Assembly (NCBI GenBank): GCA_037102815.1
Contig: BTPP01000003.1
Location: forward strand, 3,472,001-3,536,000
Length of the DNA: 64,000 nucleotides
DNA from: Neurospora intermedia
Taxonomy: Eukaryota; Ascomycota; Sordariomycetes; Sordariales; Sordariaceae
Reading direction: 5' to 3'
Part shown: positions 44,743 through 57,800 of the stretch, piece by piece
Layout of the letters: each line of letters opens with the position of its first letter
Position numbering within the stretch: position 1 is the stretch's first letter
The notes under the pieces: generated by a model
What the model saw: the letters and a program-made list of their open reading frames with translations, nothing else
What the model was told of the DNA's origin: nothing
Databases searched by the model: none
Position numbers and translations under genes: made by a program

Positions 44743-46789
44743 ACTGAGGACGGACGAGGAACGATTGCGCCCAGATAATCTGTTTTTGTACCCGATTGCA
44801 CCTCGATGTGGCTGTTCGGCGGGATCAAGGGAACCCGTTCACCAGAAAAAGAGAGGTGCTACTACTCAATAGCAGCAGGGACTGCGCGACCGGCGTGCAG
44901 GACGTTGTATTCTTTGTAGGACAAATTGAACCCTAGGGGCAAAACATGACCGATTCGGTCGCTATTCAGATACTGTTTGGGACAAGGACGAGGTGGTCCC
45001 TTTGACGGAGATGGAGTTGTTGAAGGGCCTCGACTTCGGCTATCTGCGATACCGAGACCGTGACAACGTAGGGCGCCACGCGACAGCCAACACAGGGGGG
45101 TCCTGGTCTGCCCGGTGCAGATACAAGTACACTACAAGTACCTGGGCAGACTGCTGTGTTAACCCTAACCCTGATCATGGGGATAGAGGCGAATTGGCTT
45201 CAGCGAGACGAATCGTTGAGCCAACACAAGCCGCCTTCCTCCCTTGAAACCTGGGTTCCTGAAGAAGTTGGATTGATCACTCGGTAAGGTACTAGGGTTG
45301 ATTTCGAAACAACCTCGAAGTAATCAGAATCATAAACGTGAGCATGAATCGGGAGAGGTGAAAAATCTACCAGAGTGTCTGTCGGCCTTTCAAGCAGTTT
45401 CTCCTAGGCTCTGCGTTGTCTCAAGATGCGCGTGGGAGTATCGCTCAGATATCCAGAAACGCAAGTTGACACAGAACCTCACAGCGACTCGAAAGACTGG
45501 TTCGGGCAATTGCTTGCTATAGTAAGCACCTGTTGCAGGCATTTAAATATTTAGCTCATAGCTTCGGATAGCAGTCACCGACAGACAGCGTTTGAAGCTT
45601 CTTGTTAGCTAGTCTGGTCTGGTTGGTTTCGTTCAGACGTGGGGGCGGAGTCCGAGGGAAAGAGGTTTGGTGATATTTGGGAACGGCCCGGGACCGGGTA
45701 CAAGTCATTGTGTGGAGATGCCACAGAAGCGCCTTAACAAGTTCAGACGTTGACAGTCAGCAGCCAGTCAAAATGAGATGGCGTCGGTTGAATGGTGAGG
45801 GGAGGTATGTAGCCGCCAGCTGGCAGACACCATTCATTCGCGATACGATGCGAAGTGCTGCTCAAACTGTAACTCTCCGGATATTGAATGGAGCTCCATT
45901 GACAAAATGCAAGACTGGATATTGCGTTCCTAGATGATGCTATCGTGAAGTACATGGTGATGGCGCACAAAACCTGGGGAAGACGTTGGGAATCCTATTC
46001 GACCTAAAATAACAATTGGGTGTGCAGCCCGTGCACCACTCCAGCAGCTGAAGCTACAATGAGCTACCAGCGTGAAACCCGAGAGCTGGCCTGAAACTGA
46101 AGTGAGGTGCCAAACGCCAAACCGGGGGCGGCCAGAGCTTCTGGTAGGTTGCGACATTTCTCCGGGATTACCCGGGCGACGGATTACATTATTGGGCAGC
46201 TGGGCAGACTTCTGGCCGTCAGAGCTTGACACCTGAAGGATGCAGCCCGCCGCCGAACGGGAGCAAGGCGCTCAGAGCTGGAGACCTGAGAGACCTTTGC
46301 TGAGGTCGGGGCAGAGGAGCAGGATGGAGGAAACGGTAGGTACTAGACTGCTATCATCACGGAGCTCCGGGGCCGGCTGCAGTCAGGATGGGGAACTGGA
46401 CATGGGATGTAGCAATCAATGCCTTCGATCGTTCGGCTCGGAACCAAGGCGGCTCGAGGCGGGGAGGGGAGATTGATGGTGGGTGATGGTGGGTGAATTG
46501 CGGATGCGCTGCCTTTTTGTAGTAACCTCAGAAACCTCTCGATTTTGGAGGCGTGGTTGGTGGAGTTGCTCGGGATTCTGGTAGAGAGCAAAATTCTCAG
46601 CCGATTGCTGATTGGTGTCGTCCAAGCTTTGCCCCACCTTTTCCCTTCGAACCAAGGCCACTCGACAATTTTCCTCACGCCGGGCTCTCCAAACCTCCAT
46701 CAACCTCCCGCTACATCTCCCCTCCACGCAATTGCAATTGTGTTGCGATTGCATTCCTTCTGCTCGTCACGAACAGACACCTCCACAAC
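44743..46789. other. Intergenic: promoters of dapB and atp-1
   Basis: The two flanking genes are divergent. ATTGG (an inverted CCAAT box) lies at 46611-46615, about 175 bp upstream of the atp-1 start, in a plausible promoter position. A telomere-like TTAACCCTAACCCTGA occurs at 45159-45174. Short frames on both strands are not supported by any domain. Confidence 0.5.
46611..46615 (-). promoter_or_regulatory. Candidate CCAAT box of atp-1
   Basis: The sequence GATTGGTGT places an inverted CCAAT pentamer about 175 bp upstream of the start codon. CCAAT boxes bound by the HAP complex are common in fungal genes for respiration, but the site is short and might be chance. Confidence 0.3.
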
Positions 46790-49418
46790 ATGTTCCGGAA
46801 CGCCCTCCGTCAGAGCACTCGCGCCGTCGGCGCCTTCTCTGCCACTGGCAGAGTCGCCGCGGTAGGTTAACTCCGCACACCCGATCCACCTTCAACATCA
46901 CCGGCCGCCTCTTCTATTCAACCTCATCGGGTCCCGGAGCGCTTGGAGCTTTGTCATCATGGCGCATGGCCTTGAGGATGTCGATGGGCTTGTTGGGGGA
47001 GCTGTCCATGTGTCGTGAAGCATGCCTCTCGGAGTTCGGCTAGGGCTAACTCGACAGCAGCGAAATGCCGCACCTGTAGTTTCCGCCGTCCAGGCCCGCA
47101 CCTACGCCGACGCCAAGGCCACTCCCACCGAGGTCTCTTCCATCCTCGAGCAGAGAATCCGCGGTGTCCAGGAGGAGTCTAACCTCGCTGAGACCGGTCG
47201 CGTCCTCTCCGTCGGGTACGTTTTTCTGGGTTATGGTTACGGTTCTTGGCAAAGAGGGGGGAACGGCAGAGAGCATCAGGGTCAACGCGGTATCACGAAA
47301 GAAGCTTAGCAAGCATATCACGACACGACGACAACAATGACAACAACGACGACAACAAGAGGAGCAACAAGAACAACGACAACGAGAACGACTACCACGA
47401 CTACGATCCCGACCGTACCCACGACGAGATGCGTCGAAGCTGGATGTTCGCGACAATGATGATGCTGCTGCTGCCGGTGTTGCTCCTGTGGTTAGCGAGA
47501 CCATGACGTGAATTTGTGGATGCTGACATGTCGTCTCGTATAGTGATGGTATCGCCCGTGTTCACGGCATGGCCAACGTTCAGGCTGAGGAGCTTGTCGA
47601 GTATGTTCCAGTCCCTAACCTAATGGATGCTCTTTTGCCCCAAATCTGACCCTTTACCCCCAGGTTCGCCTCCGGCGTCAAGGGTATGTGCATGAACCTC
47701 GAGGCCGGCCAGGTCGGTGTTGTGCTTTTCGGTTCCGATCGTCTTGTCAAGGAGGGCGAGACTGTCAAGCGTACCGGTGAAATTGTCGATGTCCCCGTCG
47801 GTCCCGAGCTTCTCGGCCGTGTCATCGATGCCCTCGGTAACCCCATCGATGGCAAGGGCCCCATTAACTGCAAGGAGAAGCGTCGTGCCCAGCTCAAGGC
47901 CCCCGGCATTCTTCCCCGTCAGTCCGTCAACCAGCCCGTCCAGACCGGTCTCAAGTCCGTCGACGCCATGGTTCCCATTGGCCGTGGTCAGCGTGAGTTG
48001 ATCATTGGTGATCGTCAGACCGGCAAGACTGCCGTCGCTCTCGATGCCATTCTCAACCAGAAGCGCTGGAACAGCGGTTCCGACGAGGACAAGAAGCTCT
48101 ACTGCGTCTACGTTGCCGTCGGTCAGAAGCGTTCCACCGTCGCTCAGCTCGTCAAGACCCTTGAGGAGAACGACGCCATGAAGTACTCCATCGTCGTCGC
48201 TGCCACCGCCTCCGAGGCCGCTCCTCTCCAGTACCTCGCTCCTTTCACTGGCGTAAGTGGCTGCCGGATCTTGTCCCCTCCAGTTATCAGCAGACCCCTT
48301 CAGTTGCCGCTCGAACACCTCCAGATTTTCGTTTGACGCCTTTTCTATATATGGGAGGATGTCTTCCAAATAACTGGAAACCCCTTCCATTCATCATCAT
48401 ACCCTTCCCAGATATATGCACGACCCCTTCAACGCTTTTGCACCTCCCTGTTGAACTTTTCCACCCATCTTTCAAACATCATCAGACCTCATCACACCTC
48501 TTCTCGGATTCCTGCCCCCGGCCCGTTTGAAACCAATCAGACCAGACTGGCTAACCAGAAGCTTCTAAACACAGGCGTGTGTCGGTGAATACTTCAGAGA
48601 CAACGGCAAGCACTCCCTTGTCATCTTCGACGATCTTACCAAGCAGGCCGTTGCCTACCGTCAGATGTCCCTTCTTCTCCGTCGTCCCCCCGGTCGTGAG
48701 GCTTACCCCGGTGATGTCTTCTACCTCCACTCTCGTCTTCTCGAGCGTGCCGCCAAGATGAACAAGACCCACGGCGGTGGTTCCATGACTGCCCTTCCCG
48801 TCATTGAGACCCAGGGTGGTGATGTGTCCGCTTACATTCCCACCAACGTCATTTCCATCACTGATGGTCAGATCTTCTTGGAGTCTGAGCTCTTCTACAA
48901 GGGTGTCCGTCCCGCCATCAACGTCGGTCTTTCCGTCTCTCGTGTCGGTTCCGCTGCCCAGCTCAAGGCCATGAAGCAAGTCGCTGGTTCGCTCAAGCTC
49001 TTCTTGGCCCAGTACCGTGAGGTCGCTGCCTTCGCCCAGTTCGGTTCCGATCTTGATGCTGCTACCAAGCAGACCCTCAACCGTGGTGAGCGTGTAAGTG
49101 CAAACAAGCTGGACTCCCCATTCTTTTGGTGCAGAGCTGACAGTCTATCTACAGTTGACCGAGCTCCTCAAGCAGAAGCAGTACTCCCCCATGGCCGTCA
49201 ACGAGATGGTTCCCCTCATCTTCGCCGGTGTCAACGGTTTCCTCGACACCGTCCCCGTTGCCAAGATCCTCCAGTGGGAGGCTGACTTCCTCGCCCACCT
49301 CAAGACCAACGAGCCTGAGATCATGGCTACCATCGACAAGGAGGGTGCCATTAGCAAGGACCTCGAGGCTAAGCTCCGTGATGTTATCCAGACCTTCACC
49401 AAGAGCTTCCTCGGTTAA
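46790..49418 (+). CDS. atp-1: Mitochondrial F1Fo ATP synthase subunit alpha
   Basis: Six exons: 46790-46861, 47061-47215, 47544-47600, 47664-48252, 48575-49093 and 49155-49418. All introns have GT...AG ends and the phases agree, giving 551 residues, the same length as the known Neurospora protein. The N-terminal 40-odd residues are Arg/Ala/Ser-rich and lack acids, a mitochondrial presequence. The nucleotide-binding P-loop GDRQTGKTA lies at about residues 208-216 and the arginine finger in SVSRVGSAA at about 413. The subunit forms the alpha3-beta3 hexamer of the F1 head on the matrix side. C-ending codons are strongly preferred, as in highly expressed Neurospora genes. Introns 2 (328 bp) and 4 (322 bp) are long for this organism. 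Confidence 0.98.
47216..47543 (+). other. atp-1 intron 2 with CAA/GAC trinucleotide repeats
   Basis: The intron begins GTACG and ends CGTATAG. Its middle (about 47318-47410) is an impure trinucleotide repeat of CAA, GAC and GAA units on the plus strand, read as poly Ser/Arg/Cys on the other strand. It is non-coding in the spliced message. Confidence 0.85.
48253..48574 (+). other. atp-1 intron 4, pyrimidine-rich
   Basis: It begins GTAAGT and ends AACACAG, with a CTAAC branch-like site at 48551-48555 and CTTCTAAAC just before the acceptor. About 322 bp long, it holds several ACCCCTTC/CCCCTTCC near-repeats at irregular spacing. The next exon begins GCGTGTGTCGG, restoring the sequence ...FTGACVGEYF. 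Confidence 0.85.
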
Positions 49419-50403
49419 ATGCATATAAATTGAATTAATTCCCCGTGGTTCTTGAGAGCGAGCAGTGGGTTCGTCATCTTTACCCGCGCAGTTCCGTGTT
49501 TCTAGAGGAAGGTGTTCCGTCTCCGTCGGGTGCTGGACTGAGGAATGGACGCGTGAGAAGGGGAGATTCTCTAGCCGAACCTACTGTAAATTAGAGCAAG
49601 TCTCAATCAAGTACTCTATTCCCTTTGTCAGGCACTGAAAATACGAGGTTATGAATTCTATAATCAATGGAAAGGCTTGTGCAAAGGTTCTCGTCGTGCC
49701 TCTTTTTGTTTGCTTTTTTTGCGGTGGATGTTCTAATATGTTTTGACTAGCAAAATAATTGCAGAATTACTTTCAGCTGCCTTCCAAATCATTGAGCCAC
49801 TCTACTTGAAAGAACCAATTCAGTAGTAAACAATTAGCTAAGCTGTATTTGCGGATCACAGTACATAGTATGTGCGATTGATTTGGTTGTTTTGGACTGA
49901 GCCAAAAGACTGGTGACAAGCAGTTGGGATGATGAGGCTTGGTGGGGTCGCGTCAGTGACATCATGAGCGACAGCTCCAACAGGGCAGCTACCAGCTACA
50001 CCCAAAGAACATGGGGTTTTCGCCTTTCGTTGATCAGCTACCGAGTTATCAGACTTCTTTGAATTCAGTTAGAACTCAAATAACCCGCTTCATTTGCTGG
50101 CAAGCTTATCATTTCCCTCTCTATACCTTTCGACTCCCAATCCCTCATCGATCGTATTGAACTCCAAAGTTGCTGTGTCGGAGCTTAAGAACACCAAATG
50201 TGAGTGGAAGAAACCACCCCGCGTCATCCCACGCGCTCCAATTCCCATCCCATCTTTCAAAGATCTGGGCTGTTCTTGGATCCGAGCACCTGGTTTTGGA
50301 GCGTAAATCTTCTGGACCTGTGAAAACTATACACTGTTGGACAGATATGTGTTGAACTGACAACATCGCTGTTCTAGCTACTATTCACCACCACTTTTAC
50401 GAT
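49419..50403. other. Intergenic between atp-1 and the NAD(P)HX dehydratase gene
   Basis: It contains the 3' untranslated region of atp-1 (just after 49419: ATGCATATAAATTGAATTAA) and the promoter of the next plus-strand gene. No open frame of interest. Confidence 0.5.
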
Positions 50404-51836
50404 ATGTCCTCCGAGTCATCAACCGGCCCAGAAATGTCGGCGACAACCAAGCAGATGCTGACCCGTGTGCGGCAAATGGTGCCGCCCATGCTGGAGAAAT
50501 TCCATAAAGGTTTGTCTTATTAAGTTCAGTTCTGACGAAGATGAGCTTGTCTGCTCCGCCACTGTTGCTCTGGGCTTGCGGGGAAGCTATTTCCAACCAT
50601 CGTGCGGCCCGGGGGGGGATAGAAGAATCTCTTTGGTAATAGTAACTGGAAGATGGACTAGAGATAGGTAGCTAACTTGAAATTCCCCGATCATAGGACA
50701 ACTTGGTCGTGTAGCTGTCATCGGCGGTAGCGAGGACTACACAGGTGCTCCCTACTTTTCCGCCATGGCAAGTGCGAGACTGGGTGCTGATCTTGTAAGT
50801 TTAACCACCCAACTCCCACATCTACATCGCCAGTACCGAGACTGACTAACATGGACCGACAGTCCCACGTAATCTGCACTCCCAACGCCGCTCAAGTCAT
50901 CAAAACCTACTCGCCCAACCTCATGGTCCACCCACTCATGCGCTCCTCCCCGCCGGCCCTCAGCTCATCGGACTCCGGCAGCTCGCCCTCGCTCACAAAG
51001 TCCGCCCCTGACACCGACCCTTCCCAGATAGCCGCCCAGATCATTCCCATGCTCGACAGGCTACACGTCCTCGTTATCGGTCCTGGTCTTGGCCGCGACC
51101 CTCTTATGCAAGAGACTTGCGCTAAGGTGATCACCGCGGCGCGCGAGAAGGGAATTCCCATGGTTCTCGACGCCGACGCCCTGTTGCTGGTGACCAAGGA
51201 CCCGTCTCTCATCAAGGGGTACGACAACGCCGTCTTGACGCCCAACGTGGTCGAATTCGGACGACTGACCAAAGCGCTCGGCGTGGACGAAGAGGTGGAG
51301 AAGGCTGAGGAGACGGCGGGCGAGACGGCCAAGGTGGAGGCGCTGGCTAAGGCGCTCGGCGGCGTCATGGTTGTGCAGAAGGGAGCCAAGGACTACTTGA
51401 GCGACGGCAAGGTGACGCTTACGGTAGACTTGAAGGGTGGTCTGAAGAGGAGTGGTGGACAGGGAGATACGCTGACGGGAAGTATTGCCACGTTTTTGGG
51501 CTGGCGGAGGGCGTATCTTGAAGATCTCTGGGATCATGGCCATAAGCTCAACAAGGAGGAGTTGATTGGTTTGGCTGTCTTCGGTGGAAGCGCCATTACG
51601 AGGGTGAGTCATGTTGTTTGTGATTTTTTGTTCATGGTTCGGGGTACTTTTGCGCCTCATATCCCCCAGCATCGACCATACCTAGTCATACTCGGGCAGA
51701 TGCTAACATCTATCTCTAGGAATGCTCTCGTCTGGCATTTGCCAAGAAGGGCCGCAGTCTTCAAGCAAGCGATCTCACAGACGAAGTACACACAGCATTT
51801 TTGAACCTGTTTGGCGAGGTTGACGCGAAGCTCTAG
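50404..51836 (+). CDS. ATP-dependent (S)-NAD(P)H-hydrate dehydratase (YjeF C-terminal family)
   Basis: Four exons: 50404-50509, 50697-50794, 50863-51603 and 51720-51836. The first two introns have GTTTGT...CATAG and GTAAGT...GACAG ends, the last GTGAGT...CTCTAG; the phases agree, giving 353 residues. Motifs of the ribokinase-like family are in order: [23 protein letters not shown] near residue 36, [31 protein letters not shown] and GGQGDTLTG near residue 265 (the catalytic Asp loop). It repairs the hydrated, inactive forms of NADH and NADPH, using ATP in eukaryotes, in cytosol or mitochondria. Its length is normal for the fungal enzyme without the epimerase half. There is a non-conserved Ser-rich insert ([20 protein letters not shown]). 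Confidence 0.95.
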
Positions 51837-54800
51837 ATGGCTTTACTTTCCACTTAATCCTAAGCGAAGATATCCAGGACGATAAGACCTTCAAACTGTT
51901 ATGAGATAACGAAAGCTACATAGAAATCACAAGTTGAAAGCTACCAAGATGGTGGTAACCGCGGCTCACCAGCAATGCCTGAAGCGAGTGACTACCCCTG
52001 AATACGGCCTGGCTTCCTATTGCATGGTGGCTTGTACATGGCTGAATGATCCTCTGTCACCCGCGCCTATGTATAAGAGTCAATATTGTGAAGTCATTGG
52101 TGGTTATGGCCGGACTGTGAAAAGAGAAAAAGAAAAGACAAAAAAGAAAAGAAAAGCCAAAGAATTGTCAAGATCCCGTAAACCCGGGAAATAGGAATCA
52201 GGGAGTCAATTTCTGCCTCCCTCTTTGGAGCTACATCTAATATATTCCGAGTGTCACGGTAGGTCGAATCGATGGCCGAGCATAAATGCCCCGGCTGTCG
52301 TTCTGGCTTCACTTTTCGGCTTTCGTATTTGGCCTTTATCCGTGAACCCATGGATTGGGCATTTCGTTGAATCCATCTCCATCCTGTCACAGATAACGAA
52401 GTCACATAGCGAGGTGGAAACAGCAGGACTACAGCTTGTGGGTGTGGGGGTTAGGGAGCAACGGATATCATCAGCACTGGCATCACACCCAGTTCCTGCA
52501 TCGTGTGTTACACCCGTCTCTACCGTGATCCAGCGACCGTCACCTCCCGCCTCCCGTCCCTCCCCCCCTCGTCGCCTCCGCCTCAAGAAAAAGAGGCCTA
52601 CCTAGGGATACCTACATGCCTATTGCGTACCATGGCTATTCCCAAGATCGAGTATGAAGGTGCAGGAACCAAAAGGTGCAGCCAGCCTCAAGAGTAACCT
52701 TACCTTGCCTATCGGACCTATCCGCCCCCCGTAAAGATGGCAAGATTGCGGGAGCGGAGAACAGGCAAAAGCGGGCTAAGCGCTGCCTGCGGGTTTTGCT
52801 GCGGGTATCCAGATCCTATATCCCACTGCTGTGGCTCGGCCGGGAAGAGGCTGTCCCCCAACGCCGTCACTCCGTCTGTCAACCTACCTAACTTCCTGTG
52901 ATCGTCACGATGGGCTTTCGGCTTGGAACTTTGTACTTTGTCATCGGCCTCAGAGTTGCTCCACGGCAGTGAAGAACTCGGGTAGGAAGTCGAGTGAACG
53001 AAAGAGTGGTCAAGCGACCATTCAGTTTCGAGTAAAGGGGTCGGCAATGGCTTGGAAAGGGGAAAAAAAAATAAGAATGATTTTACAGACAAATCATTTC
53101 TTTCTTTTTTTTTTAAAAAAAAAATAAAAAAAAAGATTTAACTGTCCGACCCAAACGAAGCCTCCACCCACTGTCCACTCTGTATGAACTGGACTAGAAA
53201 ATGATAAGAGACACGACTAACATGCTTGGTCTTGGGTGACGACACTGGAGACAAAGAACAGGAGAGGATGTCTTGCAGGACGATCGTTCGGAAAAGGAGG
53301 CTGATCGCATTAGCCAGAGGTGTACTTAAACTTTGTATGGTAGATACTAAATGTAATATATGCAGGTATGCAGGTTTCTCGAGACCCTGAAGGGTCCATT
53401 GTGACTCGGTTTGCACCTACATGATATGACAGTGAGATCCCGGGAATCGAAAAATCGTTTCGCGGCTCCAATGACTGCAAAGTTTGAAGTTTCGGAGGCC
53501 GATCTCGAGTCATCAGGGTAACCAGGCACTCTAGGGTTCTGTCTCCCCGGATGTACACACTCCTATTGTAGGTACCTAGGCAACTGGAGTGGTTTGCTTG
53601 CCGTGTAATGCAAATGCTTCAACACCAATGTTGTAACTACCTACCTGCGAACGAGAAGGTACCGCAAAGCAAAGCATGGTTAACATAGGCAAGGTGGGAC
53701 TGCGTTCTGAATTCCATCCTGCTTTCAAGTAAGGTAATGTCATCCAGCATCGGCTCCTACATGCCACATACGCACATACATCCCGCCTCTGTTACATGAC
53801 TCGAAAGTAGGTAGATTGTGCTGTCGTACCGTACCGGCCGGTTCCCGACACGTAGATACCTACCACTATCCGATGAGGTTTACCTAGACATGGCGGCGTT
53901 CTGGATTTAGGCGTATGGTATCATACTACGTACTCTCCTCGACCGGACAAACCTTGGCTAGAATATCGGTCCTGACCGAGTTCATCTATTGTGTTGGGGC
54001 ATGCTTATATATTACGTTGATGTAAAAGCTTGAAAACCGAGACACACGCCGCTCCGACGCCTCCTCGTGAACATAGTTTCCTGAGATCTGTCTGTCTAGG
54101 ACAGTACTATAAAGCGTCGCCAGCTTCCAAGGGGGGAATATTCTAGACAGAATTGAGTGTCTTGCTGCCCCTGAGATACGAAGCCGACAAAGATGCGAGC
54201 AAAGCTACTTGATGAAAGCAGGCATCCTCAGACAGACACTCGAGTTTCTAACGAGATGTGGTCGTAAATCACAGAGTTTGTATTTGCCTTTCACATTTGG
54301 TCTCGAAACAGAGCTTGGCCTCGCTCGTTCGTTGTGTACAGCCATTGGATGATGAACTGCATCCAGGCCGCATTTGTTTGGCGGGAAAGGGTGAGTTCTT
54401 CCCACCCACACTGGCAGGAACAAACGCATAACGGTCGTGTCACGAGGAGCCGTGGGGTTGAATTCAACCCATGCTGGGTTTGGTTTGACACCGTGACCTA
54501 CTAGTGTTCCTCGTCCTGCCCGGTGTCAAGCGACAGGGGCCCCGGCCTGTTTCCATGGTTACACACCGGGTTACACGACTACCTCTATAGAAATGAGCGA
54601 AGGGGCTATGGCCGAGACCTGAATGATCGGTGTTCCAGGTTGGTCTTGAGTTAAGAGGAGTCTGGCTAAGAACCCGGAAGCTGGGGGAAATACACTGAGA
54701 AAAGTCCTGTTCGCTGGAGACTGGAGAATATCAAATCGGGTGTGTGCACTCGGGAGCTAGACGTTGGTGTATGATGCAATACTGTATCTCAACTTGTCAA

Positions 54801-57800
54801 AATGCATGACCTGGGGAGGCAAAACCGAAGTTCCATGTCATTCCGTCCCCCGCTCCCTGTTAAGTAGCTGGAATATATATACAGTATGCTCACAATGTGG
54901 GAGAGTGAAACTGACTGATCGGAGCGGCCGGGTGGGTGGGTTATCCAACAAGCTCTCGTTGAGCTGTCACATCGGAAAGCGTGGACGAGAAGTTCAAGGA
55001 TGGGAGGAAGGAAGGAGGAGGAGGAGGGGGGATGGGCCAAACGAGAAAGCCAAGGAACAGCACCAAACCTTGGGACTTGTTTGTAGTGTCTGGTAGGGTA
55101 TTGAGAGTGAGGCTCGAATCTTGACATCCAAACATTGCTTTTGATAGATAGTTTTCCGATTGATGCACAGTCAATCCTTAGCCCGCCTGCAGATGATATC
55201 CTAAAGGCGAATAGGAATTTCCGGTTCACTGGAACGCGGACTGGGATGTGAAAATTTTCATACTGCATGGAGAGACGAGAGTTACAGTATTTGGATGAAC
55301 GGGGGGAGCAAAGGATCCTTCCTGCTCGGCGTCGAGGCTTGCATTGATCTGTGAGTCGCCGTAATGTCTCGATATCCATTCGAGTCCTTGCCGATTGTAA
55401 CGACGAACGAACATAGGTATCTGCAATCTCGTACTTGACGGTAACCCTTTCTCCGAGGTCATTGTTGTGTAAAGAACCAGAAACCGCCAGTAGGTAGAGG
55501 CATACGAAGGCCAAAAGACTTCATCGGATGAGGTGACGCGCGTGCATCGACGGACGATTCCAGGGCATGACTGCATGGCTTAGGTTCCTTTCCTCGTTGA
55601 CAGGACTCAAATGTCCAACGTTCCTGTCTGCCAGGTCTGTCAACTGCAAGTGACCCAACTGGCCCCCATCTGCATTGGCTGTGGCCCCCGGGCAAGTGGA
55701 GTCGCTAATCAGGGCGACGGGCACTGCCTGCCAGGGCCGCAGATCAAGGGTGAATGCGGGGTTTGGCGCCGTCATTGCGCGGGGGGGTTCAATTCCCTTG
55801 TTAGTATGTAGCGAGAGGCGAGGTATCAGGTAGCTATGCTCACTACATCTACCGCAGTACACTATGTACGTATCAAGTATCTCACTGCGAGTTTGAAGGC
55901 ATGGACTTCGTGTAAGCTCTCTGAAAAGTTTATTCTAGGAAACCAAACGGCTTTTACGTGCAGTAAGCTACCATCCAGTCAGAAGCGCATGTCACTTCAA
56001 GCTCTAGAAATGCGCTAGTTTTCCCTATGGGGCCGCTGCCCTCGACCTGCGAGTCTGGGAGGGAGCACGGGGCACCCGTTCTGCTCCCACCCTGAATTCA
56101 ATGCTCTCGAGATGAACCTCGAGGGGGCAGCTTGGAGAGGAGGCAAGCAATCCATTCGCTCGGCTCTCATCAGCCTCTCAGCTTTTCCTTCCAGCTGCTA
56201 GTAGCTAGCTAAAGTACGCCAAGGTTATCTAATGACATGGGCTCTCATCCCTGTTCAGCGCTACCAACACAGCATTGTCGTCCAGGTCCCCTTGTTACGC
56301 CGTATACAGTGTATGTATGTATTTGAATTTGAGGCCCGTGCACCTAGCCTTGGGAGGTTCTTGCTCTGGACGTGAAATTTAACCTCACCTCACTCATTGA
56401 CCTCGCACACCCGAACCGACCAACACTCGAGTTAGACGATCTCCATTTGCACCCGGACACTGCTCAATGTTCTAGTGTACTGGCACAGGCTTGTAGGTCA
56501 GATCGAGTCGCGATATCCGACTGATCTCTGTCGAGCTGCGGATTTGAGCAGCAAAGTTACCATGCGTCCAAATGTTGAACCCCAACAAGTTGTCAGACCA
56601 GATGCGCAGACGCGAAAACCTGAAGCTTCCGATTTCAGTCCTCTCCGCTGAAACCTTGTGTCAAGGATACCGCCAAGTATAAGAAACCGCAATAAGAGCT
56701 TTCATGACTTATCTCGAGGATAAGAGGGAGCCACTGGCAGGGAGAGCAGGTGCAGGGATACTAGGCTTTTCCATCATCAACTCAGCATCCATCCTGTCGC
56801 CGTTGGATGTGAGCGAGGTCCTAACATGGGACAAAGTTTTGCTCTATCCAAGTTTGGCTTTCTCAACAAGCCGGGTCTAGCCTGATGCTACACTTTGTTA
56901 CGTACATCTACGTACAGACGAGCAAGTGGACGGTATGGATTACACTCCCGTCGACGTTTACCCCCATAACCCAGATCACGAATTTTGGGGTTCTCTCTCT
57001 TTTTTTTTTTTTTTTTTTTTTTTCCTTCTTCTCCTTTGACCCCTCTTTGCACCGTTTCCAAGTAGTCCCAGAAAACCAACAGGCGAGCCTGGCTCTGCTT
57101 AACCGAACGCCTCTTGGGATCTCATCGTCTTGGCACCATGATGTTCTGATATTAGCTCCCATTCTACTGGAATAAGCAACGATGGCTGCGGGAGTAAACA
57201 AGGTGGGAAGTCACAATGGAGAGCGTTCCGTTTGGCTGACTCGAGTCCCAGGGGGCTCAATCAATGGGCAAGGCTTTCTTTTTCGAACACGAACGAGTTT
57301 TCAATCTTACCAAGAACAAATGCACGACATGTTGTGGTGTGCTTGATTCGTCTCTCCCGGTTCCCAGCTGGTATGGCCTTCTGACGGGAATTATGACACT
57401 ATCACCTCGCTCCTTCCTTTACTTTTTTTCTCGTTCTCTTTCTTGATTTTACAGTGTGAATCGGTAACTTCCTTCCATCTCAAAGTAGTAATGTGGGATG
57501 TGATGTTGAGTCGCACTTTCCCTTGGTATATCCCTTGCCGAGTATTTGACCCCTTCCCCCTCCTCTTCACTTGGCCATACTTTCTTCCTCAATTGGGCTA
57601 ACCTATTCACTTTGTTCGCAAAAAACGGGATACCTTTTGGACCTGATAGCCACTGCACTGGTAGTTTTCTTTCTCTCCATTGTGGCTCTGAGTCAACCCC
57701 TTAGTTATATCACCTCGCCTTCCCTTCCACCCGGCCTGATTTTCCTGCTCGAGAGTTCAGCATCATCTGGGGAACACAACAAGTCTAAGACCAACCTGAC

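Noticed and set aside
47620-48390. 256-codon minus-strand frame rich in Gly, Leu and Asp opposite atp-1
   Set aside because: It is the antisense shadow of C-ending codons in a strongly biased coding exon.
48551-48979. 142-codon minus-strand frame opposite atp-1 exon 5
   Set aside because: Antisense shadow of the same coding bias; no independent evidence.
53100-53136. T run followed by A run, hairpin-like
   Set aside because: Simple low-complexity DNA not next to a mapped gene end; a terminator role has no meaning for RNA polymerase II here.
54789-55514. 241-codon minus-strand frame in the gene-poor stretch
   Set aside because: No domain, signal or codon bias. It overlaps low-complexity GGA repeats and other equally long frames, as expected by chance in moderately GC-rich DNA.
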